Source: Pseudomonas sp. MF4836 (GTDB lineage Bacteria; Pseudomonadota; Gammaproteobacteria; Pseudomonadales; Pseudomonadaceae). From it: DNA of 64,000 nt. Where the stretch lies: assembly GCF_002018875.1 (NCBI RefSeq), contig NZ_MVOL01000010.1, positions 124,001-188,000 of the forward strand, read 5' to 3'. Under the pieces are notes generated by a model. The model did no database searches. It saw only the letters and a list, made by a program, of their open reading frames with translations, and had not been told where the DNA came from. The number at the start of each line of letters is the position of its first letter. Within the stretch, counting starts at the first letter, position 1. Position numbers and translations under genes: made by a program. Positions 9,286 through 17,888 of the stretch are shown here, one piece after another.

Positions 9286-9346
9286 TTTGAATTTTTTTCG
9301 CTGGGCCGTTGCAAGTTCCGGCTGGCGAAATCGTCGTAGTGAGAAC

Positions 9347-9364
9347 GAGAAGAAAATCATTCTC
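9347..9364 (+). promoter_or_regulatory. Candidate Fur site / ECF promoter region before receptor gene
   Basis: GAGAAGAAAATCATTCTC is an interrupted dyad (GAGAA...TTCTC) matching 12 of 19 Fur consensus positions in its best register. It lies between fecR and the receptor start, about 45 bases before the ATG, where the ECF-dependent promoter is also expected. Confidence 0.4.
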
Positions 9365-9406
9365 ATTGACGTATTCAAACGGGGCGGGAAAACAGTCGTG
9401 AAAGGT

Positions 9407-11845
9407 ATGTTCAAGCAGTCGACACAGGTCCGGGCCAAGGCCCTGGTGCGCCGTACACTCCTGGCTCAGGCCATCATTGCCGGGCTGTGCAGCCCGCTGC
9501 TGGTTCAGGCCCAGGACGCCGTCGCCCCCAGCCACAGCGCCGAAGAGCGCCGGGTCAACCTGGCATTGCCCGCCCAAGCCCTGGACCAGGCCCTGACCGG
9601 CTTTGCCGATCAGGCCGGGTTGCGCCTCTTGTACACCACCGCCGATGTCGAGGGCCTGCAAGCCGAGGCGTTGAATGGCGAGCTGAGCGTGGCCCAGGCC
9701 CTGCAACGCCTGCTGGCCGGCAGCGGCATGAGCTGGGCGTTCAGCGACCCGCGCACGGTGATCCTGCGCCGCGCCACGGCGCCGGCAGCGAGCCTCAACC
9801 TCAAGCCGATCCAGGTCAGCGTCGCCTCACGCACCAGCACCGCCATCAGTGAAATCCCCGGCACCGTATGGGTGGTCGACCAGACCCAACTGCGCGAACA
9901 ATTGCAGACCGGGGTCAGCCTCAAGGAAGCCATCGGCAAGCTGGTGCCGGGCCTCGACCTGGCGCCCGAGGGACGCACCAACTACGGCCAGAACATGCGC
10001 GGGCGCAACGTGCTGGTGATGATCGACGGTGTCAGCCAGAACAGCTCCCGTGGGCTGTCCCGGCAGTTCGACAGCATTTCTCCGTTCAACGTCGAGCGGG
10101 TGGAAGTGCTCTCCGGCGCCAGCGCCATCTACGGCGGCGGCGCCACCGGCGGCATCATCAATATCGTGACCAAGAAGGGCGAGGCGGGGGCGGCGCAGTT
10201 TGAAACCCAGGTCGGGGCCAGCAGCGGCTTCAACAACAGCGATGACCTGTCGACCCGTATCGCGCAGTCGGTCAGCGGCGGCAACGAGCGCATCAACGGC
10301 CGACTGGCGGTCGCCGCCGAACAGAACGAGGCGTTCTACGACGGTTCCGGCAACCAGATCTTCATCGACAACACCCAGACCGACCTGCAATACAACCGCA
10401 CCGTCGACCTGATGGGCAGCCTGGCGCTGCAATTCAACGAGGCCCAGGGCCTTGACCTGCTGGCCCAGTACTACGACTCCGGCAACCATGGCGGCACCGG
10501 TATCTACTTTCCGAACCTCAGCTACCAGAAGCCTTCGGACCTGGAGGACGCGCAATTGCGCGGCGGCTACTCCACCGATCTGCAGCCACGCACCAAGCGC
10601 CTGCTGCTCAATGCCAGCTACCACTACGACGATGTGCTGGGCGGTCAGGACTTTTACCTGCAAGGCTCCTACCGCAAGGAAGACGACAACTTCTACCCGT
10701 TCCCCTATTACAACGCGGCCAACCCCACGGGCTCCAAGGGCGTGTATTTTGCTGCCTCGCAGCAGAACTTCGAGGTCAGCAGCCTCAAGGCCCTGCTGGT
10801 CAAGGAGTGGAGCGCGTTCAAGCTGACCTATGGCGTGGACCTGGACCGCGAGCGTTTCAACGCCGAGCAGAGCGTGTTCAACTCCCAGACCTCGTCCGCC
10901 ACCGGTGGCCTCGACCTCGATACCTTGAGCAAGGCGCCGCGCTATCCCAGCTACCGGGTTGACGGGCTCTCCGGCTATGCCCAGCTGGACTGGCACGCCA
11001 CGGACAACCTGACGGTGTCCGGCGGTGCGCGGCGGCAGAAAATGGATGTGGATGTCGGCCAGTTCAAGAACGTGCCGGGCGGCAGCAATGACTATGAAGT
11101 GAGCCTGTACAACATCGGGGCCATCTACGACTTCAAGAACGGGCATCAGACCTGGATCAACTACGGCGAGGGTTTCGATCTGCCGGACCCGGCCAAGTTC
11201 TACGGCAAGCCGGGCTTGAGCGTCGACGACAATCCCCTGGCCGGGATCAAGAGCCGCCAGGTGGAAACCGGCTGGCGTTATTCGGACAGCGACTGGGATG
11301 CCCAGGCGGCGCTGTACTACATCTGGTCGGATAAGGTCATCACCACCGACAGCGCCACCCTGACCATTGATGTGATCGACCAGAAGAGCCGCGACTACGG
11401 GTTTGAAGGCGCCTTGACCCGCCACTTCGCCAGCGGCTGGGAGGCTGGCAGCACCCTGCACCTGGTGCGTTCGGAAGAAGAGGACAAGAACGGCGACTGG
11501 ATCAAGCGAGATGCGCGCTATGCCTCGTTGTCCAAGTCCACGGCGTTCGTGGGCTGGAAGGGCGACCGCAGCAGCGCCCGCCTGCAAGGCAACCACGCGT
11601 TCACCCTCAAGGATGACGCCGACCACACCATCAACGGCTACACCACCTTCGACCTGCTGGGCAGTCATGACACCGGCTTTGGCACCTTCAGCGCCGGGAT
11701 CCAGAACCTGTTGGACAAGCAATACAGCACGGTCTGGGGCCAGCGCGCGACACTGTTCTACTCGCCGGCCTACGGCCCGGCGTACCTCTATGACTACCAG
11801 GGCCGAGGCCGCACCTACACCCTCGGGTGGTCAATGGCGTATTAA
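9407..11845 (+). CDS. TonB-dependent ferric-siderophore receptor with STN domain, IutA/ChtA-like
   Basis: An 812-residue outer-membrane receptor. After a signal peptide (ending near LLVQAQ), an STN signalling domain spans about residues 40-125, then the plug (TNYGQNMRGRNVLVMIDG, IYGGGATGGIINIVTKKG), then the 22-strand barrel ending in TLGWSMAY. The plug sequence and the near C-terminal STVWGQRA, YSPAYGPAYLYDY and GRGRTY blocks resemble ferric aerobactin receptors (IutA, P. aeruginosa ChtA), so uptake of aerobactin-type hydroxamate-citrate siderophores as a xenosiderophore is a reasonable inference. IutA itself has no STN domain, whereas this protein has one, which fits the adjacent sigma/FecR pair. 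Start chosen at the first ATG before the signal peptide; GTG 9398 is an alternative. Confidence 0.92.
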   Translation: MFKQSTQVRAKALVRRTLLAQAIIAGLCSPLLVQAQDAVAPSHSAEERRVNLALPAQALDQALTGFADQAGLRLLYTTADVEGLQAEALNGELSVAQALQRLLAGSGMSWAFSDPRTVILRRATAPAASLNLKPIQVSVASRTSTAISEIPGTVWVVDQTQLREQLQTGVSLKEAIGKLVPGLDLAPEGRTNYGQNMRGRNVLVMIDGVSQNSSRGLSRQFDSISPFNVERVEVLSGASAIYGGGATGGIINIVTKKGEAGAAQFETQVGASSGFNNSDDLSTRIAQSVSGGNERINGRLAVAAEQNEAFYDGSGNQIFIDNTQTDLQYNRTVDLMGSLALQFNEAQGLDLLAQYYDSGNHGGTGIYFPNLSYQKPSDLEDAQLRGGYSTDLQPRTKRLLLNASYHYDDVLGGQDFYLQGSYRKEDDNFYPFPYYNAANPTGSKGVYFAASQQNFEVSSLKALLVKEWSAFKLTYGVDLDRERFNAEQSVFNSQTSSATGGLDLDTLSKAPRYPSYRVDGLSGYAQLDWHATDNLTVSGGARRQKMDVDVGQFKNVPGGSNDYEVSLYNIGAIYDFKNGHQTWINYGEGFDLPDPAKFYGKPGLSVDDNPLAGIKSRQVETGWRYSDSDWDAQAALYYIWSDKVITTDSATLTIDVIDQKSRDYGFEGALTRHFASGWEAGSTLHLVRSEEEDKNGDWIKRDARYASLSKSTAFVGWKGDRSSARLQGNHAFTLKDDADHTINGYTTFDLLGSHDTGFGTFSAGIQNLLDKQYSTVWGQRATLFYSPAYGPAYLYDYQGRGRTYTLGWSMAY

Positions 11846-11850
11846 CCCCT

Positions 11851-11957
11851 GTCGCCGCTGCCGCAGGCTGCGCTGGCCCCCATCAACACCGCATAACTCC
11901 CTGGCATCCCGGGCGTCGGTCAGGGCCAGCGCAGCCTCGTGCCTCGGCAGCGGCTAC
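11851..11957. repeat. REP-like family A inverted pair (REPIN-like)
   Basis: A plus-oriented unit at 11851-11878 (GTCGCCGCTGCCGCAGGC...) and an inverted unit at 11924-11957 (GGCCAGCGCAGCCTCGTGCC...) flank a 45-base spacer. Folding would give a long imperfect hairpin just after the receptor stop codon, possibly also serving as a transcript 3' end. Confidence 0.7.
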
Positions 11958-12061
11958 AGGGTGGATACCGCGCATCTCCAGCAACAGGCCGGCGGCTCCT
12001 GACAGTTTCTGACAGGGGCCTCTGCTAAGCTGCGCGGCTCTTTTGTGTGGAGGCTGCTGCG

Positions 12062-12778
12062 GTGTCGCGAACCAGTCGTTTACTTACCCTGCTGCAAGTC
12101 CTGCGTGGCAAGAGCCGTCCGGTGACGGCCGCGGTCCTGGCGCGGGAGCTGGAAGTCTCCGAGCGCACCTTGTACCGCGATATCGCCGAGCTGACGGCCC
12201 TGGGTGCCCCGGTGTATGGCGAGGCGGGCATCGGTTATGTGCTGCGCAGCGGCTTGTTCCTGCCGCCGTTGATGCTCAATGCCGACGAGACCGAAGCCAT
12301 TGTGCTGGGCCTGCGGTATGTCGATCAGCGCGGCGATGATGTGCTGGGCAAGGCCGCCGCCAATGCCCTGGCCAAGATTGCCGCCGTCTTGACCCCGGCG
12401 GCCCAGGAGGCCTTGCGCAACCCCACGGTCATGCCCGGGCCGTCGGCCTGCGCCTACCCGGAAAACGTGGTGCCGCTGGATGTGTTTCGCCAGGCCATTC
12501 GCGAACAGGCCAAACTGCATCTGGACTACGCCGACGCCAAGCAGGTCTCCAGCCAGCGGCTGATCTGGCCCCTGGCCCTGGGGTTTATGAACGAAGCGCG
12601 GGTGATCGTCGCCTGGTGTGAGTTGCGCGGGGCTTATCGGACCTTTCGCACCGACCGCATCCTCGCGGTCAGCGCTCGCGGAGAGGTCTACCCCGGTCGG
12701 CGCAGTGACCTGTTGCGCACCTGGCGCACGCTGATGCAGCTGGATGAACACGGGCGCTTCACTCCTGACAAGAACTGA
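12062..12778 (+). CDS. YafY/DeoR-like transcriptional regulator with WYL domain
   Basis: A 238-residue protein with an N-terminal winged helix-turn-helix (residues 3-60, VTAAVLARELEVSERTLYRDI) and a C-terminal WYL ligand-sensing domain (about 130-235; KLHLDYADAKQVSSQRLIWPLAL). The GTG start at 12062 is preferred because GGAG lies nine bases upstream; an ATG at 12047 would overlap that site. WYL regulators of this type often control an adjacent small enzyme or uncharacterised gene; the NTF2-like gene follows 52 bases later with its own ribosome-binding site and is the best candidate. Ligand unknown. Confidence 0.9.
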   Translation: MSRTSRLLTLLQVLRGKSRPVTAAVLARELEVSERTLYRDIAELTALGAPVYGEAGIGYVLRSGLFLPPLMLNADETEAIVLGLRYVDQRGDDVLGKAAANALAKIAAVLTPAAQEALRNPTVMPGPSACAYPENVVPLDVFRQAIREQAKLHLDYADAKQVSSQRLIWPLALGFMNEARVIVAWCELRGAYRTFRTDRILAVSARGEVYPGRRSDLLRTWRTLMQLDEHGRFTPDKN

Positions 12779-12830
12779 CGCAGGGGGCCATTAGCATGGC
12801 GCCTGACTTCACTCACAAGGAGCTTCACGC

Positions 12831-13172
12831 ATGCCCAGCACCGCCCCCGTACTCGCCCCGGCGATCGCGGCCTACATCGCCGCCGCCAACGCCCGCGACA
12901 GTTCGGCAGTGACCAGTTTCTTCGCCGAGGACGCGACGGTATTCGATGAAGGCCGGCAGCGTGTCGGCACCCAGGACATCGCGCACTGGATGGCCGACTG
13001 CGCCCAGCGTTACCAGCCGCGCCTGCAAGTGCAGGCGGTGCAGCAGCGCACCGGCAAGGTGCTGCTCGACAACCTGGTCTGGGGTGCGTTTCCCGGCAGC
13101 CCGCTGGCGTTGCGCTACGTGTTCCGGCTCGATCCCCAGGGCAAGATCTGCCGCCTGGACATCTCCCTCTAG
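12831..13172 (+). CDS. NTF2-like / SnoaL-like small protein
   Basis: A 113-residue single-domain protein of the NTF2-like superfamily (DUF4440/SnoaL type), shown by the opening AAYIAAANARDSSAVTSFFAEDATVFDEG and the beta-rich C-terminal half ending IDISL-like (CRLDISL). These form cone-shaped alpha+beta barrels used as isomerases, dehydratases or ligand-binding proteins; no catalytic residues can be assigned with confidence. AAGGAG lies nine bases before the ATG. It sits directly downstream of the WYL regulator and upstream of zapE on the same strand. Confidence 0.85.
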   Translation: MPSTAPVLAPAIAAYIAAANARDSSAVTSFFAEDATVFDEGRQRVGTQDIAHWMADCAQRYQPRLQVQAVQQRTGKVLLDNLVWGAFPGSPLALRYVFRLDPQGKICRLDISL

Positions 13173-13242
13173 GCGCAGCCCGGCAGTGGCAGGCGCCAGC
13201 GGCGTGGCATACTGCGCGCTCTTTGCCCGGATCGTTCGCCCC

Positions 13243-14352
13243 ATGCCTTTTGATTCCCCCCTCAGCGCCTATCAGCATGCCCTGGAGCAAGGATTTGTCG
13301 CCGACCCGGCGCAATTGCGCGCGGTGCAGGCCCTGGAACAATGCCACCAGGCCCTGCACCAGGGCCAGGCGCCGATTACCGGGGTGTACCTATGGGGACC
13401 GGTGGGGCGCGGCAAGACCTGGCTGATGGACCAGTTCTACCAGAGCCTCAGGGTGCCGGCGCGGCGTCAGCATTTTCACCACTTCATGGGCTGGGTCCAC
13501 CAGCGCTCATTCCAGCTGACCGGCACCGCCGACCCTTTGCAGGCGCTGGCCCGGGAACTCAGCGCCGAGGTGCGGGTGCTGTGTTTTGACGAGTTGTTCG
13601 TCAACGACATCGGTGATGCGATCATCCTCGGGCGCCTGTTCCAGGTGATGTTCGATGAAGGCGTGGTGGTGGTCTGCACCTCCAACCAACCGCCCGCCCA
13701 GCTGTATGCCGATGGCTTCAACCGCGAGCGTTTCCTGCCGGCGATCCAGTCGATCGAGCAGCATATGCAGGTGGTTTCGGTGGATGGTGATGAAGACCAT
13801 CGCCTGCACCCGGGCACCGGCCTGCAACGCTACTGGGTCACGGCGGCAGGCGAGCCCAGTGCCCTGGGGCCGGTGTTCGAGCAGTTGAGCGCGGGGCAGG
13901 CGGTATCCAGCGCGGTGCTGGCGGTGGGGCATCGCAACGTCACGGTGCTCAAGGTCAGTGAAACCGTGCTCTGGTGTCGCTTTGCCGACCTTTGCGAGGC
14001 GCCGTTCGCGGCTATGGACTTCATGGCGCTGTGCGACCGCTTCAGTGCCATTCTGCTCAGCGAAGTGCCCAACCTCAGCGCCCAGCAGCGTCCGGGACGC
14101 ATCGCCCGAGGCACCGAGGATGGCGCGCAGCGGGTTGATGCCGGGGACCGCCAGTTGCCCCAGCTGTCGGTGCACGACGACAGCGTGCGGCGCTTTATCG
14201 CCCTGGTGGACGAGTGTTATGACCGCAAGGTGCCGCTGTACCTCGAGGCCCAGGTCCCGCTGGAGCAGCTGTATACCGAGGGTTACCTGGAGTTTGCCTT
14301 CCGTCGTACCTTGAGCCGCTTGCAGGAAATGCAGTTGCAGCGTTTTTGCTGA
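13243..14352 (+). CDS. zapE: Cell division protein ZapE (AFG1-like ATPase)
   Basis: A 369-residue P-loop ATPase of the AFG1/ZapE family. Walker A is GPVGRGKTWLMDQF (near residue 50) and Walker B is LCFDELFVNDIGDA; the family HFHHFM block and the C-terminal VDECYDRKVPL and FAFRRTLSRLQEMQ blocks are present. ZapE associates with the Z-ring and destabilises FtsZ polymers in E. coli, mainly under low oxygen or high temperature. The ATG at 13243 matches the family N-terminus; longer in-frame extension into the preceding gene is not coding-like. Many pseudomonads carry a zapE beside rplM; this is a stand-alone locus and may be a second paralogue. Confidence 0.92.
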   Translation: MPFDSPLSAYQHALEQGFVADPAQLRAVQALEQCHQALHQGQAPITGVYLWGPVGRGKTWLMDQFYQSLRVPARRQHFHHFMGWVHQRSFQLTGTADPLQALARELSAEVRVLCFDELFVNDIGDAIILGRLFQVMFDEGVVVVCTSNQPPAQLYADGFNRERFLPAIQSIEQHMQVVSVDGDEDHRLHPGTGLQRYWVTAAGEPSALGPVFEQLSAGQAVSSAVLAVGHRNVTVLKVSETVLWCRFADLCEAPFAAMDFMALCDRFSAILLSEVPNLSAQQRPGRIARGTEDGAQRVDAGDRQLPQLSVHDDSVRRFIALVDECYDRKVPLYLEAQVPLEQLYTEGYLEFAFRRTLSRLQEMQLQRFC

Positions 14353-14395
14353 AGATCCCGCTCCTGGATCTGCCTTTGCTCCGTGAGGTGTTGCC

Positions 14396-14977
14396 GTGAA
14401 CCAGCCCTTGTCCCACCACTTGTCGACCATGGCCTACCAGAACGCCTGGGCCAACCACCGCCTGGCCAAAGCCTGGGGCCAGTTGAGCGCGGCCGAACTG
14501 GTCGCGCCGCGCAGCAGCTTTTTCCCCAGCTTGAGGGCCACCCTCAATCACATCCTGACCTGCGACTGGTTCTACGTGGATGCCCTTGAACGGGAGCTTC
14601 GCGGCGAGCCGCCACGGGTCGATTGCTATGTGTTTTTCGACGTCGACGAGCCCTGCGTCGAGGCCGGTGAACTGCGCCAGGCACAATCCACCGTCGACCA
14701 GCGGCTGCTGGCGTACTGCGCGCAACTGCGGGACGCCGATCTGGGGCGCAGGGTGACCATCGCCCGGGAGACGCCACAGCACGACAGCCGCTTGCGCATG
14801 CTCAGCCATCTGTTCGAGCACCAGATCCACCATCGCGGCCAGGTGCACGCCATGCTCAGCGAAACCCGGGTCGCGCCGCCGCAACTGGACGAGTTTTTCT
14901 GCGCCGGCGAGGCCGGGTTGCGTGCTGCGGACTTTGCCGAGCTGGGCTGGACCGAAGCACTGATCTGGGGCGACTAA
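14396..14977 (+). CDS. DinB-family putative metal-dependent enzyme
   Basis: A 193-residue four-helix-bundle protein of the DinB/YfiT superfamily. The three histidines that normally bind a divalent metal are visible: one in TLNHILTCDWFY and two in LFEHQIHHRGQVHAML. Relatives include bacillithiol- or mycothiol-dependent transferases, but Pseudomonas lacks those thiols, so the reaction is unknown. The GTG start at 14396 follows the zapE stop by 43 bases with GTGAGG upstream. It is convergent with the sensor kinase gene. Family call firm, function open. Confidence 0.88.
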   Translation: MNQPLSHHLSTMAYQNAWANHRLAKAWGQLSAAELVAPRSSFFPSLRATLNHILTCDWFYVDALERELRGEPPRVDCYVFFDVDEPCVEAGELRQAQSTVDQRLLAYCAQLRDADLGRRVTIARETPQHDSRLRMLSHLFEHQIHHRGQVHAMLSETRVAPPQLDEFFCAGEAGLRAADFAELGWTEALIWGD

Positions 14978-14986
14978 GCGCTCGGT

Positions 14987-16432
14987 TCAGCTCCCGGCCA
15001 GCGGGCGACGCCGGAACACCAGGCGGAACTCGGTCAGGCCGTCGGGCTGGCTGCTGACGTCGGTCTGGCCCTGATGCAGGTTCATGATCGAACGCACAAT
15101 CGCCAGGCCCAGCCCGGTGCCGCCTTCGGCTCGGGAGCGGCTGCTGTCGACTCGGTAGAAGCGCTCGAACAGGTGCGGCAGGTGCGCTTGCGCAATCCCG
15201 GCCCCGGAGTTGCTCACCGTCAGCGCTACGCCTGCGGCCAGCTCCTCCACCTGCAGCGAGATGGCGGCCTGCCGCGGTCCATGGCGGATGGCGTTGGACA
15301 GCAGATTGGAAATGGCGCGCTGGATCATCAACCGGTCGCCGTGTACCCAGCCGCTGCCGGACAGGCTCAGAGCCTGGTGTTTTTCCTCGGCGCTGAGGGC
15401 GAACAGCTCCATGACCCGGCGCGCCTCTTCCTCCAGGGCAACAGGTTGGAAACTGACTTGGGAAGCCGGGTGGCTGACCTGGGCCAGGAACAGCATGTCG
15501 CTGACGATCCGGGTGACCCGTTCCAGTTCCTCGAGGCTCGACTCCAGCACCTGCTTGTACTGCTCCGGCGGGCGCTCGCGGGATAAGGTGACCTGGGCCT
15601 TGCCCATCAGGTTGGTGATGGGCGAGCGCAGTTCGTGGGCCAGGTCATCGGAGAATTGCGCGAGCTGCTGCACGCCGCCGTCCAGGCGGTGCAGCATGAA
15701 ATTGATGCTATGGGCCAGTTCCGCCAGCTCCCGCGGCAGGTTGTCCTGGGACAGGCGGTGGGTCAGGTCCTGGGTAGTGATCTGCGCCGCCACCCGGCTG
15801 AATTGCTGGAGCGGCAGCAGCCCGCGTTGCACCAGCCACCAGGCGCCGATACCGATCAGCAACAGCAGCAACGGCAGGATGATCACGGTCGAGCGCAGGT
15901 AGGCGCTGAGCAAGGCCTGGTCATTTTGCCGATCCAGCGACAGCACCACTCGCACCTGTTCGCCACTGCCCAGGGGCAGCAGGCGCGAGGCGCTGAGCAG
16001 GGGCCGGCCGCGGCTGTCCGCCCAATCCAGAAATGCCGGGCTGTCGGCGCCGCTCAAGGCGGCGGGCAACGGCTCCAGGGGCTGGCTGCCGATGTCGAGC
16101 AGGGGCGGCGCCTGGCGATCGACGGCGAGAATCCGCAAGTGCAGGTTGTCGTGGCCCATGACCAGGTCGAGCAGGGAATGGGGGCGGGCGGCGATGTCCG
16201 CAGTCTTGAGGTCGCTGGTCAGGCTGTGCTGGATCTGGGTCAGCTTGTTGTCCAGGCTTTCCCGGGCGAGTTTGCCCAGTTCGTGGGTCAGCGCGAGGTA
16301 GGCCAGGGTCGCCAGCAACAGCACCAGGCCGGCGCCCATCAGGCTCACGGTCAGCCCCAGGCGCATCGACAGGCTGCTGGGTTGCCTCGCCGGCATCGGC
16401 AACGGTCCGGCCTTGCCGGCCCCTGGTCTCAT
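14987..16432 (-). CDS. Heavy-metal-type sensor histidine kinase (CusS/IrlS-like)
   Basis: A 481-residue inner-membrane kinase: TM1 near residues 22-45, a periplasmic sensor of about 120 residues, TM2 near 165-185, HAMP (ITTQDLTHRL), the H-box DDLAHELRSPITNLM with the phosphorylated histidine, then N, G1 and G2 boxes of the ATPase (SNLLSNAIRHG, SNSGAGIA, EGGTGLGLAIV). This is the CusS/CopS architecture, whose members sense periplasmic Cu, Ag, Zn or cationic stress; the signal here is not known. Its ATG overlaps the response-regulator stop codon (ATGA), so the pair is translationally coupled. Confidence 0.93.
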   Translation of the reverse strand: MRPGAGKAGPLPMPARQPSSLSMRLGLTVSLMGAGLVLLLATLAYLALTHELGKLARESLDNKLTQIQHSLTSDLKTADIAARPHSLLDLVMGHDNLHLRILAVDRQAPPLLDIGSQPLEPLPAALSGADSPAFLDWADSRGRPLLSASRLLPLGSGEQVRVVLSLDRQNDQALLSAYLRSTVIILPLLLLLIGIGAWWLVQRGLLPLQQFSRVAAQITTQDLTHRLSQDNLPRELAELAHSINFMLHRLDGGVQQLAQFSDDLAHELRSPITNLMGKAQVTLSRERPPEQYKQVLESSLEELERVTRIVSDMLFLAQVSHPASQVSFQPVALEEEARRVMELFALSAEEKHQALSLSGSGWVHGDRLMIQRAISNLLSNAIRHGPRQAAISLQVEELAAGVALTVSNSGAGIAQAHLPHLFERFYRVDSSRSRAEGGTGLGLAIVRSIMNLHQGQTDVSSQPDGLTEFRLVFRRRPLAGS

Positions 16433-17103
16433 TGGCGCACCTCCAGCACATACCCGACACCGCGAATGGTGTGGATCAGCTTGATGTCGCTGGCATCGTC
16501 GATCTTGGCCCGCAGGCGGCTGATGGAGACCTCGACCACGTTGGTGTCGCAATCGAAGTTCATGTCCCAGACCTGGGAGATGATCTGGGTCCGGGTCAGC
16601 ACTTCGCCGGCCTGGCGCATCAGAACATGCAACAGCGTGAATTCCTTGGTGGTCAGGTCGATTCTACGGTTGCCGCGGTAGGCTCTGTGGCGCCGTGGAT
16701 CAAGTTCCAGATCGGCCACTCGGAATACGTCCACCGCGGTCAATTGTTCATTGCGCCGCAGCAACGTACGAACTCGGGCCAGCAACTCGGGGAACTCGAA
16801 AGGTTTGACCAGGTAATCATCGGCGCCCAAGTCCAGGCCTCGGACTTTATCCGCCAAGCGTCCGCGGGCGGTTAACATGATGACCCGCGTACTGTGTTCA
16901 CGGCGCATAAGTTCCAGCACTTGCCAACCATCTTTGTGTGGCAGGTTGACGTCGAGAATCACCAATTGATAATCCTGCTGATCAATCAAGTGCAAGCCAT
17001 CCTGGCCATTCGCCGCACAATCGACGACATAGCCACTTTCCGTCAGGCCCTGTTGTAGATAGTCAGCGGTTTTTGGTTCGTCTTCGACAACCAGGATGCG
17101 CAT
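16429..17103 (-). CDS. OmpR-family response regulator, heavy-metal type (CusR/IrlR-like)
   Basis: A 224-residue regulator. The receiver domain (1-120) has the acidic pocket VEDEP, the phospho-acceptor Asp51 in LVILDVNLP and the LTARG and LVKPF switch residues; the winged-helix domain (130-224) contains LTTKEFTLLHVL and DTNVVEVSISRLRAKID. It should bind promoters under control of the downstream kinase. Start taken at ATG 17103, with AGGA eight bases upstream; the preceding TTG is in frame but badly placed. Candidate targets are the secreted peptide gene and cptA upstream on the same strand; that link is inference from position. Confidence 0.94.
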   Translation of the reverse strand: MRILVVEDEPKTADYLQQGLTESGYVVDCAANGQDGLHLIDQQDYQLVILDVNLPHKDGWQVLELMRREHSTRVIMLTARGRLADKVRGLDLGADDYLVKPFEFPELLARVRTLLRRNEQLTAVDVFRVADLELDPRRHRAYRGNRRIDLTTKEFTLLHVLMRQAGEVLTRTQIISQVWDMNFDCDTNVVEVSISRLRAKIDDASDIKLIHTIRGVGYVLEVRQ

Positions 17104-17440
17104 CAATAGTTCCTCGTATGACTCAAGTTGAATATGAGCGGTGTAGAAAAAAGCCGTGGCCAGCCCTCGATTACTCCGCGCAGGAGCTTCGGGCGGCAGG
17201 TTGGCCTGGGTTTGGGTGGGCGGATAATGAAGCCTGTAGCTGCTTTAGGGTCAAGAGAGGAATGGCTCTGAATCAACGGTTTGCGTGAGGCTCGGCGAGG
17301 CGGGGGGGGGCGCCTGCTGTTGTATCAAGGCGTGTCTGTTTGCAGGCACCGACAATCGGTTGGTGAAGGCCAATGGCTAATCCTGGGTGCGCGATGTGGA
17401 TATACGAATAATGAAGGGCGTGAGCGACATCCAACAAGAA
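17104..17440. other. Gene-free interval upstream of the response regulator
   Basis: About 340 bases without a supportable gene. It must contain the promoter of the two-component operon, since a terminator separates it from the small peptide gene. A run of eight or more G residues occurs near 17300. I could not pick a convincing operator. Confidence 0.5.
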
Positions 17441-17441
17441 A

Positions 17442-17459
17442 GGCGCCCGGTCAGGCGCC
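17442..17459 (-). terminator. Hairpin terminator after the small secreted peptide gene
   Basis: On the minus strand GGCGCC-TGACCG-GGCGCC is followed by TTTCTTG. It lies 21 bases beyond the stop codon of the peptide gene and would end that transcript before the regulator gene. Confidence 0.6.
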
Positions 17460-17480
17460 CATTGCTTTAACGGTGTGAAC

Positions 17481-17702
17481 TTAGGCGTCCGGGGTGTGTG
17501 CGGAAGTTTTATCGGCTGAAGATTCAATAGTGTTCTTTGGGGTTTCGCTGGAGGCGGTGGTTTCAACCGTGCCGTGAGTCTGTTGCTGGCTCACGCGGAA
17601 GTTCTCCCAGAACTGTTGCGAGCGTTCCGAACCATCTTCGGCAAAGGCACTGGCCGAGCCAAGCGTTATCAAAGTGGTCAGAATAAAAGTTGAACGTTTC
17701 AT
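17481..17702 (-). CDS. Small secreted peptide of unknown function
   Basis: A 73-residue protein with a clean signal peptide (MKRSTFILTTLITLGSASAFA, cleavage expected before EDG), leaving a mature chain of about 52 residues. The mature part has one conserved-looking aromatic segment (RSQQFWENFRVSQQQTHG) and then a low-complexity Ser/Thr/Glu tail. I do not recognise a named family. Position between cptA and a metal/cation-type two-component system, all on one strand, suggests an envelope-stress or metal-related accessory, but nothing in the sequence proves it. A hairpin terminator follows closely. The signal peptide and independent terminator argue it is a real gene. Confidence 0.75.
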   Translation of the reverse strand: MKRSTFILTTLITLGSASAFAEDGSERSQQFWENFRVSQQQTHGTVETTASSETPKNTIESSADKTSAHTPDA

Positions 17703-17851
17703 GCGTTGTTTCCCATTAACAATGTTCGCTGCCCGCCTTATCTCTGGATAAGTGCTGATAGGGGCGGAGTGTGTGCGAAGTTTATTAAATGGGAGTTAAC
17801 GCCGGCATGAGCCGTTGATTACATATTCGTAATCTTTGCCCGAGGGCGATA

Positions 17852-17877
17852 CAAGACGACTCGTGGGAGTCGTCTTG
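17852..17877. terminator. Perfect 10-bp stem-loop after cptA
   Basis: CAAGACGACT, a six-base loop and AGTCGTCTTG form a perfect stem 12 bases beyond the cptA stop codon. There is little T-run on either side, so it may be a weak or factor-assisted terminator or a 3'-end stabiliser. Confidence 0.6.
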
Positions 17878-17888
17878 TTGGGGGAGGG

